64,000 nt of DNA from Cannabis sativa (GCF_029168945.1 NC_083604.1:36141686-36205685), one strand, 5' to 3'. Counted from the stretch's first letter, positions 46,832-60,312 are shown. Notes: generated by a model from the letters alone, not told the origin. Translations and numbers: made by a program.

Positions 46832-48696
46832 TGTTGGGTTTTATGCCCTAAATAAAACTTCATTTCAATGTAATCTATTTTATTTAACATCAATAAAGAA
46901 ACATAAGTATTTTTCATTCATTTGTGTATATTTTGGTTCACTTAATCAATTGCTTGTCTATTTGATTTATAAATTCATCTTAAACCCTTTTCACATACTT
47001 GTTCATGTTTATTGTGTTGTCATCACTTTGGAAAGTAAACATGACTATGTGAATAAAGTTTCATAGATTTATCAGACACAGGGTTTTACTGATATGATAA
47101 TCTACAACAAGATTTTACTTGCATTTGGAGAAATGCTATGTTCTTTCCAGAACATTAGTTAAAGTAAAGCTCAGGTTGGATGCATGGAGTATGCATCGGA
47201 AGGGACCGATATTGAACTTTGACTTAGATTTATTAAACTTACCGTAAAATCTATTCAAGTCAATATCGCCTAGTTGATCCTAGATCAAATGATCTTAATC
47301 CTGTTATGATTAGGCTCAATCTCAGGAGGCTATTCGTGTTCTTTGATTTGTTAGTTAAGCCTACTTTTAGGTCAGGGTGATACGTACATTTTGGGAACAC
47401 GGTAGTGCAATTGAGTGGGAGCGCTAACATAAACATGGAATCTATAGCTTTTATCTGGTAAATTATAAGCAAAGGATGATCTCCTTCCAGCTTGACCAAA
47501 CAAAAATAAATGGTGGAGTACTCATTTCACATAAGCTGAAATATCATTTATACGGGGTCAAGTGTTTTAAGGATAAAATACATAGTAGGGTGTAACGGTA
47601 ATCTAATCCCTTTACAGTGTAGATCATTCATATAGAGGATCATTGATCAAATTAGGATTATAACAATGGATAACTAAAGATGTGTCTATATGGTGGAACA
47701 TATAGAGCATTCTATATACTGAGAGTGCAATTCTAAGTTCTATGCGTGGATTGAACGAAGAATTAATAAGTTAGTGAATTTTAGTAATAAATTCTTGATC
47801 TAGTTATTGGAAGCTCGGTTATATAGACTCATGGTCCCCCCACTAGTTGAGATAATATTGCTTGTAAGACTCATGTAATTGGTTTTGATTAATGAATTAT
47901 AATTCTCAAATTATACTATGTCTATTTGTGAATTTTTCACTAAGTAAGGGCGAAATTGTAAAGAAAGAGTTTTTAGTGGCATATTTGTTATTTATGATAC
48001 TTTGTATGGTTCAATTAATAAATATGATAAATGAAAATAGTATTTAATAATTATTTATAGTTATTAAATAGTTAGAATTGGCATTTAAATGGTTGAATTA
48101 GAAAATTGGCGTTTTTGAGGAAATTAGATGCAAAAGTGATAAAACTGCCAAATTGCAAAAAGTGGGGCCCAAATCCACCTTTGCCATGGCGGCCGACTTT
48201 TTTAGCTATTATCCTCTGATATTTTCATTATTTTAATGCCAAATAATTCAAACCTAACCCTAGTGGAATGCTATAAATAGGTAGTGAAGGCTTCAGGAAA
48301 ATTACACTTTTCATTCAGAAAAACCTGAGCCTCTCTCTCTCTCTTCTTCCTTAATATTTCGAAACCCTTAGTGATTAGAGTAGTGCCCACACACAGCAAG
48401 TAATACCTCAATCATAGTGAGGAAGATCGTGAAGAAAGATTTTCAGCAAAAAGGAGTTTCAGCATTAAAGATTCAGAGAAAGAGATCCAGGTTCAGATCT
48501 TTATAATACTCTGCGACAGAAAGGATACAAGGGTTAGAAATCTGAACGGAAGGAGTCATTTAATTCCGCTGCACCCAATGTAAGGTTTCCTAAACTTTAT
48601 ATGTGTTTATTTCATTGTTTTAAAAAGTTCATATTTAGGGTGTTAATCAACATACTTGTGAGTAGATCTAAAATCCTGGTAAAATAATTTCCAACA
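46832..48696 (+). repeat. 5' LTR of copia-2 (subtype Ib)
   Basis: TGTTGGG...TTCCAACA. Its first 130 bp (TTTCAATGTAATCTATTTT... to about 46975) differ from subtype I, after which it follows subtype I closely. TATA box at 48271-48280. Confidence 0.95.
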
Positions 48697-48698
48697 AC

Positions 48699-48711
48699 TG
48701 GTATCAGAGCC
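48699..48711 (+). other. primer-binding site of copia-2
   Basis: TGGTATCAGAGCC, 2 bp after the LTR. Perfect match to the plant initiator Met tRNA type site. Confidence 0.92.
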
Positions 48712-51620
48712 ATGGTAATTGATTTGGTTGCAAGAAATTTGGACTTTAAAACGATTGTTTGATGTTTTGGATGGTATCATGTTGTATTGAGTGTTATTTG
48801 ATGATTGATTGATGTTTGTGAATTTTCGTGAAAAATAATTGAATATCTATTTCTGGAATTATTTTTATTGGATAGTATGGAAAAAATTAAGCAAGTTACT
48901 TTTTTACGAACACAATTTCGATTTAATTTGAATTAGTTATGATTTTTTGAAGTTTCGAAAAAATCAGGGTTGAGCAACAGGGCATACGCGCGCAGATTTC
49001 ATGCAAATCCCCATAGCGCCGAGGTTTCTCGGCCCAACTCCCCTATTGCGCGCGCGGACGGGTATGCACAGATTCCCGTCTGTACAGCTCGCAATTTTTT
49101 CGTTTTTCTTCAATTTTTCATGCTTTTTCATGGATTTAACTTCTAATTTTTTGTGTAGTTCTGTATTTATACATTTACTATTCCTAATTCAATTCTAATT
49201 ATCATAATTAATTTAATTAATATTTTTTTTAATTTAATTCATGATATTAGTGTAATTTGAATTTGAAAAATAGTAAATATCTATCTTTTTGCTGAATTAT
49301 CTATCTTATTTTTAAATTTTATTATATCTTATCTCATTTTTAAAATTTAAGGTCAGATATTAAATTTTTTAAATTAATTTTTTTGAAAATTATTTGACCT
49401 TATTTAAATTTAAAATAAGATAACTATCATCATGTAATTTTAAATAGATGTAAGATATTCTGCTAACTTTTAAATTTTGTTATTTTATTTATTTAAATTA
49501 CATTTAAAATCTGAAAGAGATATTTATTTATCTTTTTTAATTTTTTATTTATAAAATAACATTAAATTTTTAAAAGTAGTTAGCAAATTTTGAAATAATA
49601 TTTAGGTTAGTTGAAACCTAATTTTTCAAAATTGTAGGTTTAATTTTAAATATTTTTTTTAATTTCGAAATTTTTTTTAAAATTTTATTTTTTAATTTTC
49701 GAAAATAAATTTTTTAACTTATTTTTTTTCAAAATTATTTAAAATTAAATAAATCCTACATCCAACTATCCAGCTAACCTTGTTGCAGGAGTATGTGTTT
49801 TTAGCTTGTTTGTAAGTTTTAAAAACCTATTATTGCTTGATTGCAAATAGCCATGGTTAACTTGTTGACAGATCCAATGATCTGATTTTAACTCATGGCT
49901 CCCTTGGTCAAGTAAATAATCTGTAACAGGTATATTTACAATCTTCTTTCATCTGTGTATGACCTAGCAACATGATAAGATCCATCCAAATTGTGTGTCT
50001 GTGTGAGCCTATTTGTTTAATTTCATTATAGATGCATATAGGTTGCTGTTGCTAAAATAAAATATCATAGTTCTTCATAGATTTTATTTAGGCCCATATA
50101 GTTTTTGGGCCTATTCAATTAATAACAGTTGTTCATTTTAAGGTTAAATTCCTCTCTTTTGGGCCTTGTGTGAGAGTTGGGAGCCATAGAAGTGGGTATG
50201 ACATACTGAACCCAACACCCCCTCACATGAACCACCCCAATTGTGAAGGCCCATTTGCCTGATTTGAATAACTGTACTACGTTAATTAAATTAGTTTAAC
50301 CTAATAAAATTGATTAGCAACATAATTAATTTCATTTATTTTGAAATTAATTTAAGAAAACCATAGTTTAAAGAATTTTATATTCTAAGCTAAACTATAT
50401 GTATTTTCTTGTATTTAATAAAATATAGAATTATAACCATATAGATTCTTTCTGAAGCTTAATTTAAATTTTTCATTAAATATTCCTATTTAAGTTGATA
50501 TTTAGTTATCTATAACTAACCAGCTTAAATCTGAATATCTTTTGGATTTAAAATTTCAAAATTAAGTTGAGGAATTTTAGGCATTGGTTATTAAGATTCT
50601 TTAGATATTTTTTTAAGCTGATATTTTTTCAAATATCAACTTAAAATGGAATATTTTCAAATTAAGTGGTTATAACTTAATTTTAATTTAATTAAATCTA
50701 ATTTGAAAGATATTTAAGTTTATTTTTTAGATTCTTCTAAAACAACTTAAACAAGATATTTTCAAATTTGTTCCATTATATTCGAATTTATTTTTTGACT
50801 TTAAATAATAATTGAAATTTAATTAAAGCTGATTTTTTATTTAAACCAACTTTAATTTGTAATTTTTCATTATTATAATATGGAACTTGTTCGATATTTA
50901 TTCTAATTTAAATAATAATTGAAATTTAATTAAAGTTAATTTTTTATTTAAACCAACTTTAATTTGTAATTTTTCATTATTATAATATGGAACAGATGAT
51001 TAAATAAAATACATATTATTTTTAAATAATGAGCTTTAATCAAAAGATATTCGATCTCCATTGTTGGTCTTACAATAGTTAAACATTTTTCAATATAACC
51101 TCGAGACGCTAGACTTCGTCCCCCTATGGATGGTTATTCGTTGAACACTTTTAACACCGTAAGATTTCATTTGATAAGTGTTTTGTGAGTTTTCGTCTCT
51201 ATTAGACTCTCCCCTACGGTGACTACTTAGAGATAAACTCATAAAACATGAAACAATGGTGGAAGCTCATAAAATGAGAATAACCTTGACTCTCGCCTAC
51301 CGGGACAACGTTGGATTCTCATTTTGATCGAATAAAAGGTTGCTAAAATGTTTAATTTTAGATGAGCTGACTACTCTATTCAACTAATGTTATCTTTGAC
51401 TCTCGCCTACTTAGGGACAACTTTGTATTTCATTATGTTGGAAACCTTGGAAAATAAACTATGTTAGATTTAGTATTTTTATAACATATGTGATTATTTG
51501 TTATTTTCTGAACTTGTGTATGAATTTTGAACCAAAACCTTACTTCTGTTTTATTGATGTGTTGTATTGCCAATAACTCTCTTCCCATTCCACTCCTAGT
51601 TAATATCTTAGCAATTGAAC
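48712..51620 (+). repeat. copia-2 internal leader, non-coding
   Basis: About 2.9 kb, AT-rich apart from a GC-rich island (48965-49095). It has a conserved hairpin at 50168-50227, a local duplication near 50800-51000 (ATTGAAATTTAATTAAAG... repeated about 115 bp later), and two CTCTCGCC-type cassettes (51288, 51398). A gag gene would be expected near the end of this stretch but none is visible. Confidence 0.8.
50168..50227 (+). other. conserved leader hairpin, copia-2 copy
   Basis: GTGTGAG and GTTGGG pair with CCCAAC and CTCACA, all Watson-Crick. The loop holds GGGTATGACATAC, conserved in the other three copies (7251, 13976, 22181). Confidence 0.5.
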
Positions 51621-51659
51621 TTGAAGTTATAAACTCCTTGTCAGAGTAATACTTCACAT

Positions 51660-54600
51660 ATGCTCATGATGGACTTTAAATTCCGAAAGCGGGTAAGGCC
51701 GGGAATTGTTCACTCTGAAGAGAAAATAGTTCATAACTCCATAAATCCTACTACTTCAAGCTTAGTTGAGAAGATAAGAGAAAGTGATTCCACTTCCTCA
51801 AGTTATACTTCACAACAAATTGTACAATCAAGAACAACAAATCACAAACGAATAAGCAGTAATGCTTTAGTCTTCGAATCATGTGTGTTAGAGAATGATA
51901 AATCCATTTGGATTCTTGATTCTGGGTCTACAAACCATGTAAGTTATTCATTACAATTGCTTGAGAATTGGAATTATTTGAAATCCAGAGAGTTGAAACT
52001 TAAAGTTGGTAATGGCGAAATGGTTTCGGTTAGAGCTAGAGGAAAAGCCAAACTCAAGTTTCAAAAAAGAATTTTGGAATTAAACAATGTCTCATACATT
52101 CCAAATTTCAGTAGAAATTTGGTTTCTGTTTAATGCTTACAATTGCAACAATACAAATTAGATTTTTCTAGTTCTGGTTCTACCATTTCTCGAAATGACA
52201 TTCAGATTTGTGTTGCATCCATGGAACAGGGGCTTTATGTTCTTAGACCAGAAACACCATTTGCCCTACATAACAAACTTTTTAAGGTAGCTAAACCTAG
52301 AAACCACAAAAAGCAAAAGATCATTGATGATAATGAAACATATCAGTGGAATTTACGTTTAGGTCATATAGGCTTTGATAGACTCAATAGGCTAACCAAA
52401 GACGGTCCATTAAAAAATGTCATCCTAGGTGAACTGCCAGTATGCGAGTCACACTTTTGGAAGGAAAAATGACTAAACGTTCTTTCTCTGCAAAGGGAGA
52501 GCGTGCCAAACAACCCCTAGGGTTAGTGCATTCCGATGTCTGCGGACTTTTGAATGTAAAAGCCTGAGGTGGTTATGAGTACTTTGTCACTTTCATTGAC
52601 GATTACTCTAGATATGGACATATTTACCTTATGCATAAGAAATCTGATACATTTGCAAAGTTTCAGGAATTTCACGCATTGGCTCAAAACCAATTAGGTA
52701 AATCATTAAAGATCTTGCGAACTGATAGGGGTGGAGAATATATGGATATGCAGTTCAAAGATCATTTAATTGAACTTGGAATTGAATCCCAATTAACCGC
52801 CCCTAGCACTCCACAGCAAAATGGAGTTGCAGAAAGACGGAATCGCACGCTTTTGTAAATGGTTAGGTCCATGCTTAGTTTTTCAACTCTACCTACATCG
52901 TTCTGGGGATATGCAATTCAGATGGCAACCGACATTTTAAATGTTGTTCCATCTAAATCAATTCCTAAAACACCTTTAGAACTATGGATTGGTCGTACAC
53001 CTAGTTTACGCCATTACAGAATCTGGGGGTGCCCTGCTCATGTCTTAAGAAAGAAAGACGGCAAACTTGAGTCACGAACTGAAGTTTGCATGTTTGTCGG
53101 TAATTCTAAAGAGACTAGGGGTGGACTATTTTATAGTCACAAGGATAACAAAGTGTTTATTTCTACAAATGCTACTTTCCTTGAAGAGAACTATATTAAA
53201 GACAACAAACCGAAAAGTAAAGTTGTTCTAGATGAATTGCTTTCAAATATAAGTCCTTCCAATGTTTCGTCCTCCTCCACTCGTGAAGAGGACAATCCCA
53301 CTCCCTCAGTCGAACCAATTGAGAAATCTACTACTAAAGTTTCTGTTCAGAAGATCACCGCTCCTCGTCATAGTGGGAGGGTTTCAACAAAACCAGCTCG
53401 TTATGGCTTGGATGGTGAAATCAATATGGTTGTTGGTGACGGTATTGAAGACGATCCATTAACCTACATACAGGCAATGGCTAGTCCGCAACGCAAACGA
53501 TGGTCTGCCGGCATGGATTCAGAAATGGATTCCATGAAAAAGAAAAAAGTCTGGGAATATGTAGACGCACCTGACGACTATCATCCGATAGGATGCAAGT
53601 GGGTTTACAAGAAGAAAAGAGGAGCTGGAGGGGAAGTCGAAACTTTTAAAGCTAGACTTGTAGCCAAGGGTTATACCCAAAGAGAAGGCGTGGACTATGA
53701 GGAAACTTTTAGTCCTGTTGCCATGCTCAAATCCATCCGAATTCTTCTCTCCATAACTTCTGCTTTCGATTATGAAATCTGGCAAATGGATGTCAAGACT
53801 GCCTTCCTTAATGGGGTACTTGAAGAAACCATCTATATGGAGCAACCAGAAGGCTATGTTCTTCCAGGGTAGGAAAAGAAAGTTTGCAAACTAAATAGGT
53901 CTATCTATGGACTTAAGCAAGCTTCTCGCTTATGGAATAAAAGGTTTGATGAAATCATCAAGACCTACGGCTTTCTCCAGAATGAAGATGAACCTTGTGT
54001 TTACCAACTCAAGGAAGACCAAGTAGTAGTATTCCTGGTCCTTTATGTTGATGACATTTTGATTATTGGAAACAATATCAAGAAAATGACTCACATCAAG
54101 GAATGGCTCAACACTCAATTCGATATGAAAGATTTGGGTGAAGCAGCCTATGTTCTTGGTATTCAGATTATCAGAAACTGAAAGAACAGATCTCTTGCTC
54201 TCTCTCAAACAACCTACATTGACAAAGTTTTAGAGAGATTCTCCATGAACAACACCAATGGGGCAAACATGCCTTCTAGATATGGTATTCTTCTATCTAA
54301 GGAACAGTCTCCTACTGATCCTCAAGAGAGAGAGGACATGGCGAAAATTCCCTATGCTTCTGCAGTTGGAAGTCTTATGTATGCAATGTTATGCACTAGA
54401 CCTGACATCTGCTATGTAGTGGGAATCGTGAGCAGGTATCAGTCAAATCCAGGACAACAACATTGGAATGCAGTTAAGTATATTCTGAAATACTCAAAGA
54501 GTACAAGGAATCTTTTGTTAGTCTACAAGGGTGGTGCTTTAAATCCCATAGGCTACACTGATTCAGATTTCCAGGCAATTCTTGAAGACAGGAAATCTAC

Positions 54601-55015
54601 ATCTGGGATGGTGTTTACTCTTGGGGGTGGAGCAGTGGTTTGGAGAAGTGCAAAACAAACTGCGATATCGGACTCGACTATGGAAGCTGAATACATAGTT
54701 GCAGCCGAAGCTGCTAAAGAACTTGTCTGGCTAAGAAAGTTCTTCACCAGCATTGGTGTCGTCCCTGGAAAAACTTTGGTCCTACTTTGTGATAATAATG
54801 GAGCGATAGCTAACAGTAAGAAGCCTCAAAGCCACAAGAGAAGCAAACACATTGAAAGGAAGTATCACATTATCAGAGAATACGTGGCAAAAGGGGATGT
54901 ACTAGTTGAGAAAGTTGACACACAGGACAACCTAGCTGATCCATTTACCAAAGTCTTGACTGTGATAGCATTTGAAAAGCACCGTCAGAATTTAGGATTA
55001 ATTGATATGTATTGA
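51660..55015 (+). pseudogene. copia-2 pol: protease, integrase, reverse transcriptase, RNase H
   Basis: Protease IWILDSGSTNHV (about 51908); pre-integrase YQWNLRLGHIGFDRL (52340); integrase core with HSDVCG, RTDRGGEY and QQNGVAERRN, giving the D-D-E set; RT with QMDVKTAFLNG and LYVDDILIIGN (54041); RNase H with GYTDSD, MEAEYIV and DNLADPFTK, ending at 55015. Lesions: stop at 52131, frameshift near 52455, TGA 52565, TAA 52856, TAG 53870, TGA 54179. No GAG or zinc knuckle precedes the protease. Otherwise it has usual copia order (integrase before RT). Clade not assigned. Confidence 0.92.
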
Positions 55016-55028
55016 TTAGTTTTATATT

Positions 55029-55044
55029 AGTGCAAGTGGGAGTT
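55029..55044 (+). other. polypurine tract of copia-2
   Basis: AGTGCAAGTGGGAGTT directly before the 3' LTR. Confidence 0.88.
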
Positions 55045-56907
55045 TGTTGGGTTTTCTGCCCTAAATAAAACTCAATTTCAATGTAATCTATTTTATTCAA
55101 CATCAATAAAGAAACAGAAGTATTTTTCATTTATTTGTGTATGTTTTGGTTCACCTTATCAATTGCTTGTCTATTTGATTTATAAATTCATCTGAAACTC
55201 TTTTCACATACTTGATCCTATTTATTGTGTTGTCAACACTTTGGAAAGAAAACATGACTATGTGAATATAGTTTCCTAGATTTATCAGACACATGGTTTT
55301 ACTGATATGATAATCTACAACAAGAGTTTACTTGCATTTGGAGAAATGCTATGTTCTTTCCAGAACATTGGTTAAAGTAAAGCTCAGGTTGGATGCATGG
55401 AGTATGCATCGGAAGGGACCGATATTGAACTTTGACTTAGATTTATTAAACTTACCGTAAAATCTATTCAAATCAATGTCGCAGGTTGATCCTAGATCAA
55501 ATGATCTTAATCCTATTATGATTAGGCTCAATCTTAAGAGGTTATTCGTGTTCTTTGATTTGTTAGTTAAGCCTAGTTTTAGGTCAGGGTGATACGTACA
55601 TTTTGGGAACACGGTAGTGCAATTGAGTGGGAGCGCTAACATAAACAAGGAATCTATAGCTTCTATCTGGCGAATAGTAAGCAAAGGATGATCTCCTTCG
55701 AGCTTGACCAAATGAAAATAAATGGTGCAGTACTCATTTCACATAAGCTGAAATATCATTTATACGGGGTCAAGTGTTTTAAGGATAAAATACATAGTAG
55801 GGTGTAACGGTAATCTAATCCCTTTACAGTGTAGATCATTCATATAGAGGATCATTGATCAAATTAGGATTATAACAATGGATAACTAATGATGTGTCTT
55901 TATGGTGGAACATATAGAGCATTCTATATACTGAGAGTGCAATTCTAAGTTCTATGCGTGGATTCAACGAAGAATTAATAAGTTAGTGAATTTTAGTAAT
56001 AAATTCTTGATCTACTTATTGGAAGCTCGGTTATATAGACCCATGGTCCCCCCACTAGTTGAGATAATATTGCTTGTAAGACTCATGTAATTGGTTTTGA
56101 TTAATCAATTATAATTCTCAAATTAGACTATGTCTATTTGTGAATTTTTCACTAAGTAAGGGCGAAATTGTAAAGAAAGAGTTTTTAGGGGCATATTTGT
56201 TAATTATGATACTTTGTATGGTTCAATTAATAAATATGATAAATGACAATATTATTTAATAATTATTTATAGTTATTAAATAGTTAGAATTGGCATTTAA
56301 ATGGTTGAATTAGAAAATTGGCGTTTTTGAGGAAATCAGATGCAAAAGTGATAAAACTGCAAAATTGCAAAAAGTGAGGCCCAAATCCACACTGCCATGG
56401 CCGGCCAGTTTTTTAGGTATTATCCTCTGATATTTTCATTATTTTAATGCCAAATAATTCATACCTAACCCTAGTGGAATGCTATAAATAGGTAGTGAAG
56501 GCTTCAGGAAAATTACACTTTTCATTCAGAAAAACTTGAGCCTCTCTCTCTCTCTTCTTCCTTAATATTTCGAAACCCTTAGTGATTAGAGTAGTGCCCA
56601 CACACAGCAAGTAATACCTCAATCATAGTGAGGAAGATCATGAAGAAAGATTTTCAGCAAGAAGGAGTTTCAGCATTAAAGATTCAGAGAAAGAGATCCA
56701 GGTTCAGACATTGATAATACTCTGTGACAAAAAGGATACAAGGGTTAGAAATCTGAACGGAAGGATTCATTTAATTCCGCTGTACCCAATGTAAGGTTTC
56801 CTAAACTTTATATGTGTTTATTTCATCGTTTTAGAAAGTTCATATTTAGGGTGTTAATCAACAAACTTGTGAGTAGATCTAAGATCCTGGTAAAATAGTT
56901 TCCAACA
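55045..56907 (+). repeat. 3' LTR of copia-2 (subtype Ib)
   Basis: TGTTGGG...TTCCAACA. Close to 46832-48696. TATA box at 56482-56491. Confidence 0.95.
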
Positions 56908-58412
56908 ATTTGGTCTTACATTTGCCTGAAGAAGCAATTTTGGGTGGACCTGTGTTTATGAGATGGATGTACCCTTTTAAGAGGTACATGAAAAAATTGA
57001 AGAATTACGTTGGAAATAAAGCTCGTCTTGAAGGGTTAATAGCTGAAAGCTCTGTTGCAGATGAGGCATTGACATTTTGCTCTATGTATTTTAAGGGCGT
57101 AGAAACCAAATTTAACCGACTTGATCGCAACGAAGATGAAGTGATTCCTAGAATTCTTACCGTCTTCCAATCACAATTTTGTCCCTTAACAAGAGCAAAT
57201 ATCATGCCTCTGGACAGAAAGACTCGTGAAAAGGCTAAGTGGTTCATCTTTGACAATTCACCTGAAATCAGACCATATTTAGAGTAAGTTTTTTCCTTTA
57301 TTAATCTATATTTGGTCTTATTCTACATAGTCTTATTTAAAATTTAACATAGTGATGTTATATGACTTACAGTGAACACTTAGAGATAAAACTTCAGTAC
57401 CCAGATGGAGATCATAACAATTTACACACAAAAAAATTCCAGCGATGGTTTCATAAGAAGGTGATATGAGTGAATCAATTATGATTTGAAAACGATCATG
57501 ATTAATTATGAGTCATTCTAAGATAATTTTGTTCATTTAGATATATGATTTACACAAGCTTGGATCATTGGAGAATGGTGAAGAGTTGCTAGCATTAGCA
57601 TGTGGGTCAGATCACTTAGTAACATATTATGAAGGGGTTGTAGTGAATGGTGTTCGTTACATGGTAGCTGAACGTGATAAGAAGCATACTACTCAAAATA
57701 GCGGTGTCTCCGTGGCGGGAATAGAAGGATTCAATTATTATGGAACCTTAGAAGATGTGATGATGTTCACTTTTTGTGGTGTGTATTCAGTGACATTATT
57801 TTGGTGTAAATGGTTCAATACCAATCCACAAAGGAAGAAAACAATCATTGAGAATAACATCATTAGTATCAATGTTAGTGGTGAATGGTACAAAGATGAC
57901 CCATTTATACTTGCTACCCAAGCTAAGCAAGTATTTTACGGTAGACATTGGAAAATAGTCGAGAATGTAAACCACCGGCAAATTTGGGACATTGAGCAGG
58001 ATGAAGATGATGAAGATGTTGTACATGAGTTAAGCTCAAATTTTTGGTTGACTGTGGATCTAGGAGAGTTAATTTTGCAACCTTCTGAAGTGGCGACAAT
58101 AATTGATACTACACAAAATTTGAATGTAAATCAGGGTGATGAAAATGATGTGGATGGTGACGTTGATAATGTAATAGATGACGAAGGTGATGAGTTGCTA
58201 ATTGATCGATGTGAAGACGATATTGTTTCTGAAAATGATGAGTGTGATAGTGATTATTAGTTTACATATGTTATTAACTTGTTTGTAATGATATTATAAG
58301 TGATGAATTTGATGATGTTAATTGTATTTCAAACTATAACTATTTTTGCTAATTTATATTTATACTAATTTAGTCATACAACTTTGCTTTTAAAGAGTCA
58401 TAATGTAAGCCG

Positions 58413-60312
58413 ATGTAGCTTCTTCTCACGGGGGAGACGGTGGCGGTTTAGATCCACCTGATCCTAGTAGGGTACCCTCAGCCTGCGAGGCAGCACCACC
58501 GCCCAAAAGAAAAGGTCGTGGTGTTGCTACTAATATACCACTAGAGGCTCGTAGACGTGCGAATGAGGGGCCATTGCCGCTTACGCTTGATCCTGCAACA
58601 GGAAAAGTAGTTGGCGGGGAGAACCAAGCTTTCATCTGGCAGTTGGGTTTTGAAGTTAGCACATTATTGCCGGGGAACTACTTGGACTTTTGTGATGTAC
58701 CTCAACATCACAAGGAACAAGTTGTGCAGAGAATGAAGGTAATAAATTGATGGACATAATAAATTTTATTCATGTATAATTAAACTAAGTAATAATTTAA
58801 TTCTTCAAATGTAGTATTTTTATGATATCGATGGTCACGCTGAACCCGAAAAAGTGATGAGGACTCTTTACCATGAGATGGGCAAGAGATACTCAGAAAG
58901 AAAAAACATTAGGCATACTTTCTTCCAAAAATATTATGAGGGAAACCCAGATAATCTTGAGGCGGCACTCAATGCTACTCCTGAGCACTATGTAACAAGA
59001 GAGCATTGGAAAGAGATTATTGATTTGTTTTTGAGCCCAAAATTTATAGCGCGTTCCAATCAAAACAAGCAAAACAGAAAACAAATGAAGTACCCCTCAA
59101 CTCAAGGCACAAAATCAATGGCAGCTCAGCGTCATGAATTTGTATGTAGACTTCAAATAATTCATTTATTGAAATAATAATTTTTACAGAATCTAACACA
59201 GATAACATTACAGAAGGAGCCCGAAAAATATGTTATACCAACTTGGAGAGACAGCCATCTGAGGAAGGATAAAACTTGGGTCAATGATGCTGCTAAAGAG
59301 AAATATGTGAGTTACATTAATATTTCATTATTTTTCTTAAAATTATTACATAATTGATTATTTAACAATTTTTATTTATGTTTAGGAGCAACTCACTCGT
59401 GAAATGGAGGAAGAGATGGCGAGAAGTAGGCTTCAAAGCCAATCTGGCACTGATTCTGGATCTTCGGAGGTGCCCTCTGACATCCAATTCAAGGTCATGG
59501 GCAAGGTCATGGGTGACAGGAGTGACTACATTCGAGGAGTCGGTTACAACATAGCAAAGAAGGGGAAAAGATCAACAACATCATCTAGCTCTTCGAGCCA
59601 AAGTCAAACTCAATCTCAAGCAGGGTCTACTATTTCTCAAGACGTTGGTATTATGGTTGAGATGTTTCAGAGATTGCGTGAACGCTTTCCACCGGGACAG
59701 GACACTTCTGATCTGTATGACCCGCGATTTGATAGATTCCTCCAACAATATTTACCTACCCAACCTCAGGGTAGTGCAACATGTCCAAGGCCGCAACAAC
59801 AACCTTTACAGCAGACTCAGCAATCTCCTAATGTGCAAGGAAGTGCCTCCCAATCTCCTCTTATTCCAAACATGTTTGGACGCTCCTCCCAGTCTCCTCC
59901 ATTTTTCTACTCTGATTTTTTTGGAGGATCACAGTCCCAACAGCCGATGTTGGGCCAATTTGGGAGTTCATCTCAGCAGCCGATGTTTTTCGGGGGTCCA
60001 ATGCAACAAACTTCTCCTGGTCAATTTTTCGGTTCACAAAATCCATACTTTTTCTCGGGTCAGTTTCAGCAACAATCCCCGAACTTCTCACCACAACAAT
60101 CTCCAAATATTTCACAACAGCAACAATCTCTGAATTTACCACAACAACGACAGACTCGGCAATTTGCGGAGCTTTTATCTTCCCAGCAACCATATTACCC
60201 ATCACCGCCAGTATCGCAAGCTCAGGACAATGCACCAAATCCTGATATTAACTTAAACGCTACTGGCTCAAATTTTGAAGATGATTTGTTTGATCAAGAC
60301 AATAATAATTAG
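58413..60312 (+). CDS. TNPA-like plant transposase protein (Ptta/En/Spm family), four exons, near-intact
   Basis: Second gene of the CACTA. Predicted exons: 58413-58738, 58815-59141, 59214-59306, 59386-60312. All introns are GT-AG, 72-79 nt, and keep the frame. Exon 1 has KRKGRGVATNIPL and NQAFIWQLGFEV. Exon 2 has YFYDIDGHAEPEKVM and TPEHYVTREHWKEIIDLF, typical of Pfam Transposase_24. Exon 4 has MARSRLQSQSGTDSGS and VGYNIAKKGKRS, then a long Gln/Ser/Pro-rich tail. I see no internal stop. The start is doubtful: the ATG at 58413 is separated by an extra TA from the GCT that opens the frame. Related proteins bind CACTA subterminal repeats. That role is inferred here. Confidence 0.78.

Larger units (their letters stand above)
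46832..56907 (+). mobile_element. copia-2: Ty1/copia element with near-complete pol, inserted in the TNPD-like gene
   Basis: LTRs 46832-48696 and 55045-56907 (1,865 and 1,863 bp), with perfect TSD ATTTG (46827-46831, 56908-56912). Length is 10,076 bp. It has an intact primer-binding site and polypurine tract. Removing it with one TSD restores the DUF4218 frame of the host gene. It is the best-preserved copia in the window and may represent the enzyme source type for copia-1 and copia-3, but it has stops and no visible gag. Confidence 0.97.
44688..58260 (+). pseudogene. TNPD-like CACTA transposase, split by copia-2
   Basis: Domains in order: transposase-associated domain (DKSWISWRKRGKEYWE, IRCPCVKCLN); TNP2 transposase core (CCLFYKEHATKDACPIC, YFPLTPRLKRLY, SLSGWSGQGYKACQTC); DUF4218 (SHDCHVIIQRLLAIGVRKFL) to 46831; then, after copia-2, the rest of DUF4218 from 56908 (LHLPEEAILGGPVFMRWM) and a DUF4216-type tail (VVNGVRYMVAERD). 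Predicted introns are 57284-57372 and 57461-57540, both in phase; the stop is at 58258-58260. Stops at 44901 and 45111 and frameshifts near 45400 and 45640 break the N-terminal half. It would cut and rejoin the transposon ends. Confidence 0.9.

Noticed and set aside
59861..60238. Minus-strand 125-codon frame opposite the TNPA-like exon 4
   Set aside because: Shadow of the Gln-rich CAA/CAG tail on the other strand.
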